This document shows, piece after piece, positions 7,156 through 14,579 of a stretch of DNA of 17,261 nt (positions are counted from its first letter, which is position 1; each line of letters starts with the position of its first letter). A program made the position numbers and the translations under genes. The notes under the pieces are model-generated. The model had not been told where the DNA came from, ran no database searches, and saw only the letters and a list, made by a program, of their open reading frames with translations. Source of the stretch: Phycisphaeraceae bacterium (lineage in GTDB: Bacteria; Planctomycetota; Phycisphaerae; Phycisphaerales; UBA1924); assembly GCA_020639215.1 (NCBI GenBank), contig JACKHA010000024.1, positions 1 through 17,261 of the forward strand, read 5' to 3'.

Positions 7156-8745
7156 CTACGGGGTTGGCTGGCGGGTTCGGCGGGGTGGGGTGGGGGTGTG
7201 GAGGGCGATGTCGCGGCGCATGAGCTTGCCCTCGAAGTTGATGAGGTCGGCGGCGCGGTAGGCGGTGTGGCGGGCGTCGGCGAGGGTGTCGCCCAGGGCG
7301 GTGACGCCCAGGACGCGTCCGCCGGCGGTGAGGATGTCGTTGCCCTCGCGCCTGGTGCCGGCGTGGTGGATGGTTGCGTTCTGGATCGCGGCGGCCTCGT
7401 CGAGGCCTGTGATGACGCGGCCGGTGCGTGGCTTCTCGGGGTAGCCCTGGCTTGCGAGGACGATGGTGCAGGCGGGGCGCGGGTCCCAGCGGGCGTGGGC
7501 GTGGTCGAGCGTGCCGCGGGCGGCGTGGAGGAGGATGTCGAGCAGGTCGGCGTCGAGGCGTGCCATGAGGGGCTGGGTTTCGGGGTCGCCGAAGCGGGCG
7601 TTGAACTCGAGGACCTTGGGGCCGCCCGGGGTGAGCATGATGCCGGCGTAGAGCACGCCGCGGTAGTCGATGTCGTCGCGTCGGAGGGCGTCGAGGGTTG
7701 GGATGAGGATGTCGCGTTCGACGCGTTGGAGGAGGTCGTCGTCGACGCGGGGGGAGGGGCAGAAGGCGCCCATGCCTCCGGTGTTTGGTCCGGTGTCGTT
7801 GTCGCCCAGGCGTTTGTGGTCCTGGCACGGGGGGAGCATGAGCAGGGTGCTGCCGTCGGTGATGGCCAGGACGGAGACCTCGGGGCCTTCGAGGCGTTCC
7901 TCGATGAGGACCTTGGCGCCGGCGGGGCCGAACTCGCGTTTGACGAGCATGCGCTCGAGGGCGAGGACGGCCTGTTCGAGGGTGTCGGGCACGACGACGC
8001 CCTTGCCCTTGGCCAGCCCGCTGGCCTTGATGACGGGCAGGTCGGGGCGGACGCGGGCGTAGGCCTGGGCGAGGGGGACGCAGTGGGCAGCGATGGCGGC
8101 GGCGTCGGGGGCCTGGTCCCTGAACAGGTCCTTGAAGTGGGCGGAGTTCTTCAGGAGCGTGATGTCGGAGGCGGCGATGGGCTGCGACGCGAGGCGGGCC
8201 TTGCCGACGCGGACCATGGCGTCGATGAGTTTTCGGCGCAGGGCGGCGTCGCGGAGGGTGGCGAATCGCTCGACGGCGATGGCGACGTCCTCGTCGTCGC
8301 TGGCGCGGCTTTCGAGGTGCTGGCAGGCGGCGTCGAAGTCGGAGAAGGCGCGGGCGTCGGCGGTCGGGATCGAGGCGGCGCGGAGGAGTTGCTTGCACCA
8401 GGCCTTGTCAGACTCGAGGCGGGCGCCGGCGGCGGTCGGGCCGAAGACAAGGGTTGTTGGCGAGGCGAGGCGGTCGGCGAAGCCCTCGGCGAGCGGGTCC
8501 TCGGGGCCGATGACGACCAGGCCGATGGACCTTTTCTGGCAGAACTGCTCGAGGCGGTAGAGCTCGCGGGCGTCGACCGGGACGTCGACGGGCTTGGCGA
8601 TGGCGGCCAGGCCCGGGTTTGAGGGGTGGCTGGTCCAGAGCTCGCCGAGGTTCGGGGACTGGGCGAGGCGGAGGGCGAGGGCGTGCTCGCGTCCGCCGCC
8701 GCCGATGAGCAGGACGTTGGTGCGGGACGGGGACGGGTCGGGCAT
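7156..8745 (-). CDS. purD: PurD, phosphoribosylamine-glycine ligase with a large internal insertion
   Basis: PurD joins glycine to 5-phosphoribosylamine with ATP, making glycinamide ribonucleotide in purine synthesis. The N-terminal VLLIGGGGREHALA (11-24), GPEDPLAEG (80-88), ATP-grasp motif VIKASGLAKGKGVVV (238-252), EERLEGPEVSVLAI (282-295), GPNTGGMGAF (319-328) and EFNARFGDPETQ are all present, so the enzyme should be active. At 529 residues it is about 100 longer than typical PurD (about 420-430). The excess is mainly a helical, charged insertion at about residues 147-234 (DNA 8044-8307), just before the ATP-grasp Lys motif. It keeps the frame and the local composition. The start at 8745 is the first ATG; no Shine-Dalgarno is present, but TACACT lies 5 nt upstream. 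It lies 78 bp after the pilT-like gene, with a hairpin repeat between. Confidence 0.96.
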   Translation of the reverse strand: MPDPSPSRTNVLLIGGGGREHALALRLAQSPNLGELWTSHPSNPGLAAIAKPVDVPVDARELYRLEQFCQKRSIGLVVIGPEDPLAEGFADRLASPTTLVFGPTAAGARLESDKAWCKQLLRAASIPTADARAFSDFDAACQHLESRASDDEDVAIAVERFATLRDAALRRKLIDAMVRVGKARLASQPIAASDITLLKNSAHFKDLFRDQAPDAAAIAAHCVPLAQAYARVRPDLPVIKASGLAKGKGVVVPDTLEQAVLALERMLVKREFGPAGAKVLIEERLEGPEVSVLAITDGSTLLMLPPCQDHKRLGDNDTGPNTGGMGAFCPSPRVDDDLLQRVERDILIPTLDALRRDDIDYRGVLYAGIMLTPGGPKVLEFNARFGDPETQPLMARLDADLLDILLHAARGTLDHAHARWDPRPACTIVLASQGYPEKPRTGRVITGLDEAAAIQNATIHHAGTRREGNDILTAGGRVLGVTALGDTLADARHTAYRAADLINFEGKLMRRDIALHTPTPPRRTRQPTP

Positions 8746-8750
8746 TGGCG

Positions 8751-8756
8751 AGTGTA
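8751..8756 (-). promoter_or_regulatory. Probable -10 element (TACACT) for purD, leaderless
   Basis: On the minus strand TACACT lies exactly 5 nt before the purD ATG, the same hexamer and spacing as at plsY. No ribosome binding site is present. The hairpin repeat at 8776-8801 lies just upstream and could insulate purD from the preceding gene. Confidence 0.45.
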
Positions 8757-8775
8757 CGCGGGGGTGGGTTGTGGA

Positions 8776-8801
8776 CCGGGGCGGGGACGCCCCGGCTCGC
8801 G
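8776..8801 (-). repeat. CCGGGGCG hairpin repeat, copy B, after the first pilT-like gene
   Basis: Perfect 8-bp stem CCGGGGCG/CGCCCCGG with a GGGA loop followed by CTCGCG on the plus strand. It begins 22 nt past the stop codon at 8824. The sequence matches copy C over about 26 nt apart from one extra loop G. Placement suggests a terminator or 3'-end stabiliser. Confidence 0.75.
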
Positions 8802-8823
8802 CGCGCGTGGGGTGTTGGGGCGG

Positions 8824-9945
8824 TCAGGCCCGGACGCGGTTGACGAGGGAGGCGGACTTGACCTGGACGCCGCGGATCTGGGACTCGAGGGCCTCGCGGT
8901 TTGGAGCGAAGCCCATGGCGGTGGTCATGTCGACCCAGTCCTTCTCGACGAGTTCGGCGAGGCTGTTGGTGAAGGAGCGCATGCCGTCGGCGCGGGACTG
9001 GGCGATGATGGCCGGGAGGTCCTCGTCCTCGCCGTCGCGGATCTTGGCGCGGACGACGGGGGAGCCGAGGAGGACCTCGGTTGCGGGGACGATCTTGGTC
9101 TCGAACTCGGCGACGGCGGGGAGGAGCTTCTGGGCGCAGACGGCGCGGAGGGTGTTGGCGAGGCTGGAGCGGATGAAGTCGCGCTCGGAGGGGGGGAAGA
9201 ACTCGAGCATGCGCGCGAGGCTCTGCATGGTGTCGGCGGTGTGGAGGGTGGCGAAGACGAGGTGGCCGGTCTCGGCGGCCTGGATGGCGGAGAGGACGGT
9301 CTCGGCGTCGCGCATCTCGCCGATGAAGACCACGTCGGGGTCCTGGCGGACGACGTAGCGGAGGGCGGTCTTGAAGGAGTCGACGTCGATGCCGATCTCG
9401 CGCTGGCTGATGATCGACTTTTTAGGTGTGAAGCGGTACTCGATCGGGTCTTCGATCGTGATGATGTTCATGTCCTGGATGGCGTTGACGTGGTCGATCA
9501 TGGCGGCGAGGGTGCTGGACTTGCCGCAGCCGGTGACGCCGACGACGAGCACGAGACCGTCGTTGGTCTCTTCGACCAGTTTGCCGTAGATGCCGGGGAG
9601 GTGGAGCTGGGTGTAGGTTGGGATCTCTGCCTTGACGCGCCGGATGGCGGCGTTGACGTGGTTGCCCGAGCGGAACATGTTGATGCGGAAGCGGTCGCCG
9701 TCGGGCAGGTGCCAGGCGAAGTCGAGGTTGCCGGTGTCGGTGAAGCGCTTGGTGCGCTGCTCGTTGAGGAGGGGGTCGAGGAGGTGGTCGGCCTCTTCCT
9801 CGCTGAGCGGGCCGGAGCTGACGGGGCGGAGGTGCCCGCCGATGCGGTAGGTTGGCGGGACGCCGACCTTGAGGTGCAGGTCGGAGGCGTCGAGGCGCTT
9901 CATGCTGGTGAGCAGGCGCTGGATCGTGATGGTTCCCTCGAGCAT
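8824..9945 (-). CDS. PilT/PilU-like type IV pilus motor ATPase (copy 1)
   Basis: This 373-residue hexameric secretion-superfamily ATPase has an N-terminal PAS-like region (ASDLHLKVGVPPTYRIGG, 20-37), Walker A GVTGCGKSS (136-144) and Asp box EDPIEYRFTPKKS (165-177). It also has Walker B-type DPDVVFIGEMRDAET (202-216, E210) and His box AETGHLVFATLHT (224-236). All catalytic residues are intact. PilT retracts type IV pili by disassembling pilin at the inner membrane. The C-terminal AIRNLIRE motif of classic PilT is replaced by VVRAKIRD, so it may be PilU-like or a specialised paralogue. ATG 9945 is chosen over a longer frame because AAGGGG lies 7 nt upstream and the protein then starts like known PilT. 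A second PilT-like gene lies at 14580-15737; no pilin or PilC gene is nearby. Confidence 0.9.
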   Translation of the reverse strand: MLEGTITIQRLLTSMKRLDASDLHLKVGVPPTYRIGGHLRPVSSGPLSEEEADHLLDPLLNEQRTKRFTDTGNLDFAWHLPDGDRFRINMFRSGNHVNAAIRRVKAEIPTYTQLHLPGIYGKLVEETNDGLVLVVGVTGCGKSSTLAAMIDHVNAIQDMNIITIEDPIEYRFTPKKSIISQREIGIDVDSFKTALRYVVRQDPDVVFIGEMRDAETVLSAIQAAETGHLVFATLHTADTMQSLARMLEFFPPSERDFIRSSLANTLRAVCAQKLLPAVAEFETKIVPATEVLLGSPVVRAKIRDGEDEDLPAIIAQSRADGMRSFTNSLAELVEKDWVDMTTAMGFAPNREALESQIRGVQVKSASLVNRVRA

Positions 9946-10095
9946 GGACGGACCCCTTCTCGTCGGGCGACGGCGATCGTGGGGAACACCCACACCCCGT
10001 GGCGGGGCGACGCCGACCGGCGCTCGTGCCCGCACCCGACGGACGCGGATGCGGCGAAGGCGGGGTCCGCTGCTGAGGCGGATCCAGTCGAGAAC

Positions 10096-10101
10096 AGTCT
10101 A
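10096..10101 (-). promoter_or_regulatory. Weak candidate -10 (TAGACT) for pilT copy 1
   Basis: TAGACT on the minus strand lies just downstream of the hairpin repeat copy C and would give a leader of about 140 nt. No good -35 box is seen; support is mainly its position in the 223-bp gap. Confidence 0.2.
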
Positions 10102-10124
10102 CCGAGTTTGGGGGGCGGCGGGGA

Positions 10125-10151
10125 CCGGGGCGGGGGACGCCCCGGCTCGCG
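10125..10151 (-). repeat. CCGGGGCG hairpin repeat, copy C, after the Nudix gene
   Basis: Stem CCGGGGCG/CGCCCCGG as in copies A and B, with a GGGGA loop, followed by CTCGCG. It begins 17 nt after the Nudix stop codon at 10169. Flanking GACC before and GCGC after are shared with copy B. Confidence 0.75.
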
Positions 10152-10168
10152 CGCAACGGTGGGCGCGG

Positions 10169-10627
10169 TCAGGCGGTGCGGATGGAGCGGAGCCAGGCGG
10201 GGAAGGTGCGGAGGACGTGGGCCAGGCCGGGCTGGGAGACTTCCGCGTGGGCGCGCGAGGATGGGACCCATCGGCGCTTGCGGAACTTGCCCTCGTCCCA
10301 GTCGTCGAGCAGGTCCTCGACGAGGAGGGGGAAGACCTCGACGCGGCACAGTGTGGGGCGTCCGGAGGCCCAGCCGCCGCGTTTGGTGTAGTCGAACGAG
10401 CCGAGGGGCTCGTTGACGAGCTGGCCTCGGACGCCGGCCTCTTCGAGTGCTTCGAGGGCGGCGGCCTGGGGCGGGGAGTGGCCCGGGTCGATGCGGCCCT
10501 TGGGGATGGCCCAGTCGCCGTTGCGTGAGGTGATGAGCAGAACCTCGCTTCGGCGCGACCGCACGGGTCGGAAGCACAGGGCCGCGGCCTGCGGCACGGG
10601 CGGGGATGCCAGCCAAGCGGTGGGCAT
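10169..10627 (-). CDS. Nudix hydrolase
   Basis: This 152-residue protein has the strand-turn-helix of the Nudix fold: WAIPKGRIDPGHS followed by AAALEALEEAGV (about residues 39-66). Nudix enzymes cleave nucleoside diphosphates linked to another group, using a metal held by the EE pair (here E62, E63). The box deviates from the consensus: His50 stands where Glu is usual, and Leu58-Glu59 replaces the Arg-Glu pair. WxxPKG and AAxxEAxEEAG variants are familiar in diadenosine- or diphosphoinositol-polyphosphate-type Nudix proteins, but the substrate is not predictable. The ATG at 10627 is preferred over a GTG 22 codons upstream, whose extra residues lie outside the domain; TACCAT sits 6 nt before this ATG and there is no Shine-Dalgarno. 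A hairpin repeat follows the stop. Confidence 0.88.
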   Translation of the reverse strand: MPTAWLASPPVPQAAALCFRPVRSRRSEVLLITSRNGDWAIPKGRIDPGHSPPQAAALEALEEAGVRGQLVNEPLGSFDYTKRGGWASGRPTLCRVEVFPLLVEDLLDDWDEGKFRKRRWVPSSRAHAEVSQPGLAHVLRTFPAWLRSIRTA

Positions 10628-10633
10628 GGGCGG

Positions 10634-10639
10634 ATGGTA
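10634..10639 (-). promoter_or_regulatory. Possible -10 element (TACCAT) for a leaderless Nudix mRNA
   Basis: TACCAT on the minus strand lies 6 nt before the chosen ATG. It fits TANNNT and the placement seen at plsY and purD. It would make the upstream GTG start impossible for this transcript. Confidence 0.35.
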
Positions 10640-10733
10640 ACGCCCCACCGGCGACGCACCGCTGGTCCACAGCAAACGACGGTCGGCATCCACGTCGTAA
10701 CCACCAACAGCGATGGCCGGGGCACCCAGCGGA

Positions 10734-12566
10734 TCAGCGATCGGGCTGGGGCTGGACGTCGATGGGCTCGCCGCCGAAGGCGTTGACGACGACGTCGCCG
10801 ACGTTGAAGGAGACGACCTGGCTGGGGGCGCTGATGCGGTAGATGAGGTAGAGGTTCTGGTCGGGGCGGGTGCGGCTGGTCGTGGGCAGGTCGGCCAGGG
10901 AGGTGATGGGGTCGCTGGGGAAGTAGCGGATCTTGACCAGATCGCGGCCTTCCATGTTCACGGAGATGTAGCCGATGGGGTCGAAGCGGTCGTTCTGGTC
11001 GTTGACGAGCTGGACGCGGTCGGAGAGGTTCGCGCCGCGTTCGCGGGCGATCTCGAGGTCGTTCTCGGCGCCGATGGACACGTCGACCAGGACGATGGCG
11101 GTGGTTGTGGTGTTGAGGAACTGGTTGATGCGCAGGGCGCGGTCGAGGCCGCGGCCGTCGAGGGTGTTGGCGTTGAAGACGGCCTCGCCCTGGATGATGC
11201 GGCTGCCCTGGACCTCGAGGCCCTGCTCGGTGCCGCGCTGGATGATGTAGTTGGCGATGCCGTTGCGGGCCAGGACGCCGCCGCGCTGGCCGAAGACGCG
11301 GTTTGTGGTCTGGGTCTGGGTGGGGTTGCGGAGCTCGTTGATCTCCTGCTGGGTGTACTGGATGACCGAGCCGGTGAGCCCGCCGTTGGGGATGCGGGCG
11401 TCGCGGTCGCGGACGCTGGCGTACTGGGTGAAGGAGGCGCCGTTGTCGGCCAGGGGGCCGGTCTGGGTGTCGATGTCGTAGCGCGTGCCCTTGATGTAGA
11501 GGGCGACGGGGGTTGCGTTGGGCGGGACGGGGAACTCGAAGCCGAAGAGCAGTTCGGTCGCACCGCCGACGGAAGAGACGAACAGGTTGGGGGCGTCGAA
11601 GCGCCAGCGGCCGTATTGGCGCGGGGAGGCGTTGGCGAGGCTGACGGCGGCGACGGGGAAGATGTCGCGTGCGACGGTGCGGCCGAAGTCGTCCTGCTCG
11701 TGGACGAGCAGGCGGACCTGTGCGTGCCCGATGACGACCTGGCCGTTCTTCTCCTTGGAGTTGGCCTCGAACTGGATGACGTAGCCCTCGATGCGGGAGG
11801 TCGGCGGGAACTGCTCGCCGTGGAAGTCGACGACGGTCTGCTGGCTGCTGACCCACTGGTCGCCGCCGAGGAGCTGCTGGAGGGTGGTGCCCTCGGCGCC
11901 GACGCGGTATCGGCGGACGACGCGTGCGCCGGTGGGGACCAGGATGTTCATGGCCTTGCCGCCGCCCTCGGTGGAGCGGAGCATCTCGGGGACGTCGGCG
12001 AGGTTGGGGTAGTAGTGTGCGAGGGCGGTGGAGTTGTTGAAGACGCCGGTGGAGGCGCGTCCGTACAGGCCGGCGACGATGTCGTCGACGGGGATCCAGA
12101 GCTTGCCCTGGCTGACCAGCGCGTTGCCGGTGCCGGGGGCGATGCGCCGGTATCCGCCGAACTCGGTGTCCATGCGGAGCATGCCGATGGACATGACGGT
12201 GAATCCGGCGGTGATGATGCCGGCGGCGGCGCCGCAGAGACCCCCGCCGACGTAGTCGACCGCGGGCTCGACGACGACGTTGCTGGGCAGGAGCTTGTCG
12301 AGCCCGGCGCGGAGGAGGGCGAGAGAGGCGGCGAAGGGCAGGGCGAGGCCCAGGCCCCAGGACGACTGCTGCACGAAGTTCAGGAACCCGCGTGAGGGCA
12401 GGCTCTTGAGCAGGAACATCGAGGTCGGCTCCCAGAACGCCAGTGCCAGGGCGCCGGCGGCCAGGACGCAGATGAGGTTGATGAGGGCGGAGAAGAAGCC
12501 GCGGGTCACCCAGAGGTAGCCCAAGCCGAGGATGATGAGCACCGAGACGAGGTTCATGTACGGCAT
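10734..12566 (-). CDS. CvpA-like membrane protein with large uncharacterised C-terminal domain
   Basis: This 610-residue protein opens with four hydrophobic segments: about residues 5-22, 24-44, 68-88 and 103-128. The last is preceded by PAVDYVGGGLCGAAAGII, which resembles the DrxxGxxxG piece of CvpA (colicin V production) proteins. CvpA-family proteins are inner-membrane proteins of poorly defined role, often 160-200 residues. Here about 480 further residues follow, with no membrane segments and alternating strand-like stretches (EGYVIQFEAN, TELLFGFEFPVPPNATPVALYIKGTRYDI, NLYLIYRISAPSQVVSFNVGDVVVNAF). I recognise no family for this part. ATG 12566 is chosen because AGGGA lies about 7 nt upstream; a GTG at 12683 would add a Pro-rich tail of doubtful reality. 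It lies 141 bp after the GspE-like gene. Confidence 0.72.
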   Translation of the reverse strand: MPYMNLVSVLIILGLGYLWVTRGFFSALINLICVLAAGALALAFWEPTSMFLLKSLPSRGFLNFVQQSSWGLGLALPFAASLALLRAGLDKLLPSNVVVEPAVDYVGGGLCGAAAGIITAGFTVMSIGMLRMDTEFGGYRRIAPGTGNALVSQGKLWIPVDDIVAGLYGRASTGVFNNSTALAHYYPNLADVPEMLRSTEGGGKAMNILVPTGARVVRRYRVGAEGTTLQQLLGGDQWVSSQQTVVDFHGEQFPPTSRIEGYVIQFEANSKEKNGQVVIGHAQVRLLVHEQDDFGRTVARDIFPVAAVSLANASPRQYGRWRFDAPNLFVSSVGGATELLFGFEFPVPPNATPVALYIKGTRYDIDTQTGPLADNGASFTQYASVRDRDARIPNGGLTGSVIQYTQQEINELRNPTQTQTTNRVFGQRGGVLARNGIANYIIQRGTEQGLEVQGSRIIQGEAVFNANTLDGRGLDRALRINQFLNTTTTAIVLVDVSIGAENDLEIARERGANLSDRVQLVNDQNDRFDPIGYISVNMEGRDLVKIRYFPSDPITSLADLPTTSRTRPDQNLYLIYRISAPSQVVSFNVGDVVVNAFGGEPIDVQPQPDR

Positions 12567-12579
12567 GGTCTGTCCCTGG

Positions 12580-12609
12580 TCGTCTGGGGGGGGGTCGTCT
12601 GTGGGGGGG
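12580..12609 (-). repeat. Tandem 15-bp repeat with G/C homopolymer runs before the CvpA-like gene
   Basis: Two abutting 15-mers, TCGTCTGGGGGGGGG (12580-12594) and TCGTCTGTGGGGGGG (12595-12609), differ at one position. They contain runs of nine and seven G on the plus strand and lie 13-43 nt before the start codon, partly next to the ribosome binding site. Such runs are prone to slippage. Confidence 0.7.
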
Positions 12610-12707
12610 CGGCTGGCTGGACGGGCTGGCCGAGGGGCACGGCCCGGTGCGGGTTGTGACGCTCGAGGCTGGCCCGGGTTCACGGGGCCGGGAGAGAAAG
12701 ACGGGGG

Positions 12708-14441
12708 TCAGGCGCCGGCGCCGGCCTTGGCGGCGCCTTCCTGGGAGATGCGTGCGATTTCCTCGACGCTGGTGACGCCGTCGACGGCCTTGCGGAGGGC
12801 GACCTGGTTGATGGAGGGGAGGCCGGACTTCCGGAACTCGGCCTTGACGTCGTTCCAGCGTCCGCCGCGGATCATGTCGCGGATGGCGTCGGTGATCTCG
12901 TAGACCTCGAAGAGGCCCTCCTGGCCGATGTAGCCTCCGCCGTTGCAGACGGGGCAGAGTTCGGGCTTGTTCTTGATGAGGACCTGGCCGCCCTTCTTGA
13001 AGAGCTGTTTGACCTTGTCGGCGGGGAGGCCGAGCTGCTTGAGCATGTCGGGGGTGGGCTGGTAGGGGACGCGGCAGTTGGCGCAGAGGCGTCGGATGAG
13101 GCGCTGGGCCAGGACGCCGCGGAGGCCGGCGGTGGCCAGGTCGGGGTCGCCGACGGCCTTGGTCCAGCCCTGGAGCGTGGAGAGGGCGCTGCTCTGGCGG
13201 AGGCTGACGTAGATGCGTGTGCGGGTGTGGTCGGCCTTGCAGATCTCGACCGCGGTCTGCTGGTCGGGGACCTCCGCGACGGCGACGACGTCCGGGTCGC
13301 GCCTGAGGATGGAGCGGATGGTCTTGGAGAACTCGGCTTCGGTGTTCTGGGGATCGAAGACGTTCTGCTTGGAGCCCTCGATGGCGTCCTGGATCTCGAG
13401 TTCGAGGGTCTGGACGTTGCTGGTGTAGGCGTCGTGGAGTCGGGTGAGGGCGTAGAGGGTGGTGGTGCGCCCGCCGCGCGTCTGGCCGGAGGCCAGGACG
13501 ACGCCGGTGCCGTCGGCGGCGATGCGCTTGACGGCCTCGATCTGCGGGTCGAGCAGGCCCAGGTCGTCGACGGCGCGGCGGACGGACTCGGCGGGATCGA
13601 AGGTGAGGGTGAGGCGCATGACGCCCTGTGTGCCCTGGCTGAGCACGCGGACGGTCTTCTTGGCCCCGGCGTACTCGACGCTGACATCGGCGAGCATCTT
13701 GCGTCGGCGGTCGGCGACGTCGAGGCCCGCGGCGGACTTCCAGACGTCCATGATGGAGAGGGCCTGCGGCCCGGGGAAGGCGTCGCCGGCCTGGCGGACG
13801 CCGTCGACGAGGTAGACCACGCCGTAGGTCCCGTCGGGCTTTCCGGAGGGGAGGACCTCGACGAGGCTGGCGCGGGCTTCGCGTCCCTTGATGTAGAGCG
13901 ACTCGGCCAGGACGCGGGTCTCGAACTCGGGGGTCTCGGTGTCGGGAACCTCGAGCTTGCGCTTTCCGGGGCCGGTGAGGATGAGTTCGGCCTTGCCGGC
14001 CTGCTTGGCGGCGGCCTTCGCGGCGCGGGCCTCCTGCATGGCGGAGAGGTCGAAGCGGAGGCGGTGGGCCTCGGGGACGCGGTCGTCGCGGTTGGCGACC
14101 ATGGGGAAGACGATGAGGTCAACGAGCAGGACGCCCATCATGGCCAGCAGGGCGATCCAGAAGGCGATCTCACCCTTCATGGGGATGGCGAAGAAGACGA
14201 CAACGGCGAGCAGGCCGGCGATGAGGTGGACCATGTTCCACTGCTTGCGCCCGAGGTGGAAGCGGTGGGCGTGCTTGTCGTAGATGGTGGAGATGAGCCA
14301 GCCCCAGCCGACGAAGGGCAGGAGGACGAGGATCGGCTTCCAGAAGGACATGAGAATCAGGGCGTCGGCGAGCGTGAGCGTGCCGAAGGCGTGCGGGGCC
14401 GCGTCCTGGGCCAGCGTCAGGGTTGCGTCGATCGGGGTCAC
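12708..14441 (-). CDS. Membrane-anchored GspE/PilB-like protein with degenerate ATPase site
   Basis: This 577-residue protein has three hydrophobic N-terminal segments (about 26-50, 69-88, 91-114), then the plan of a type II secretion/type IV pilus assembly ATPase. The GspE-like PQALSIMDVWKSAAGLDVADRR (225-246) is followed by a Walker A-like GQTRGGRT (319-326), where Arg325 replaces the essential Lys. The Asp-box position reads TLELEIQDAIEG, the Walker B-like segment DPDVVAVAEVPDQQTA has Ala-Glu-Val-Pro instead of Gly-Glu-Ile-Arg, and the His box is lost (IYVSLRQSSALST). LAQRLIRRLC and the zinc-type cysteines C453, C456, C496 and C499 (CPVCNGGGYIG) remain. ATP hydrolysis therefore looks impaired, and a regulatory or scaffolding role is inferred. 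The start is GTG 14441, with GGAAGG 10 nt upstream. It lies between a PilT-like gene and a CvpA-like gene. Confidence 0.82.
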   Translation of the reverse strand: MTPIDATLTLAQDAAPHAFGTLTLADALILMSFWKPILVLLPFVGWGWLISTIYDKHAHRFHLGRKQWNMVHLIAGLLAVVVFFAIPMKGEIAFWIALLAMMGVLLVDLIVFPMVANRDDRVPEAHRLRFDLSAMQEARAAKAAAKQAGKAELILTGPGKRKLEVPDTETPEFETRVLAESLYIKGREARASLVEVLPSGKPDGTYGVVYLVDGVRQAGDAFPGPQALSIMDVWKSAAGLDVADRRRKMLADVSVEYAGAKKTVRVLSQGTQGVMRLTLTFDPAESVRRAVDDLGLLDPQIEAVKRIAADGTGVVLASGQTRGGRTTTLYALTRLHDAYTSNVQTLELEIQDAIEGSKQNVFDPQNTEAEFSKTIRSILRRDPDVVAVAEVPDQQTAVEICKADHTRTRIYVSLRQSSALSTLQGWTKAVGDPDLATAGLRGVLAQRLIRRLCANCRVPYQPTPDMLKQLGLPADKVKQLFKKGGQVLIKNKPELCPVCNGGGYIGQEGLFEVYEITDAIRDMIRGGRWNDVKAEFRKSGLPSINQVALRKAVDGVTSVEEIARISQEGAAKAGAGA

Positions 14442-14579
14442 GGCGGAGGGGCCTTCCGTCTGGGACGCCCGCCCCGCGTTGGTGGCGGGGGGCGACAGGG
14501 TTCTGGCGTGGTTCCGGCGTGGGCCGGATCAGCACAATAGGTCGGCGTGCGGTGGCGGGGCGGGGCGACGCGGGTCGGG

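Noticed and set aside
4330..8622. A very long open frame on the plus strand (over 1400 codons)
   Set aside because: It is Gly/Val/Asp/Glu-rich low-complexity sequence antisense to the cyclophilin and purD genes, both of which have recognised motifs. In GC-rich DNA the antisense frame of a real gene often lacks stops. No start signal or family supports it.
12567..12683. GTG start at 12683 for the CvpA-like gene
   Set aside because: It would add a Pro-rich segment encoded by the G-run repeats and has no ribosome binding site, whereas ATG 12566 has AGGGA. It is kept only as a possibility.
12708..14441. Calling the GspE-like gene a pseudogene
   Set aside because: The frame is intact over 577 codons, zinc-type cysteines and C-terminal motifs are kept, and extra membrane segments are present. 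This looks like a repurposed protein rather than decay.
13227..14540. Long plus-strand frame opposite the GspE-like gene
   Set aside because: Gly/Asp/Val-rich shadow of a gene with clear family motifs on the other strand.
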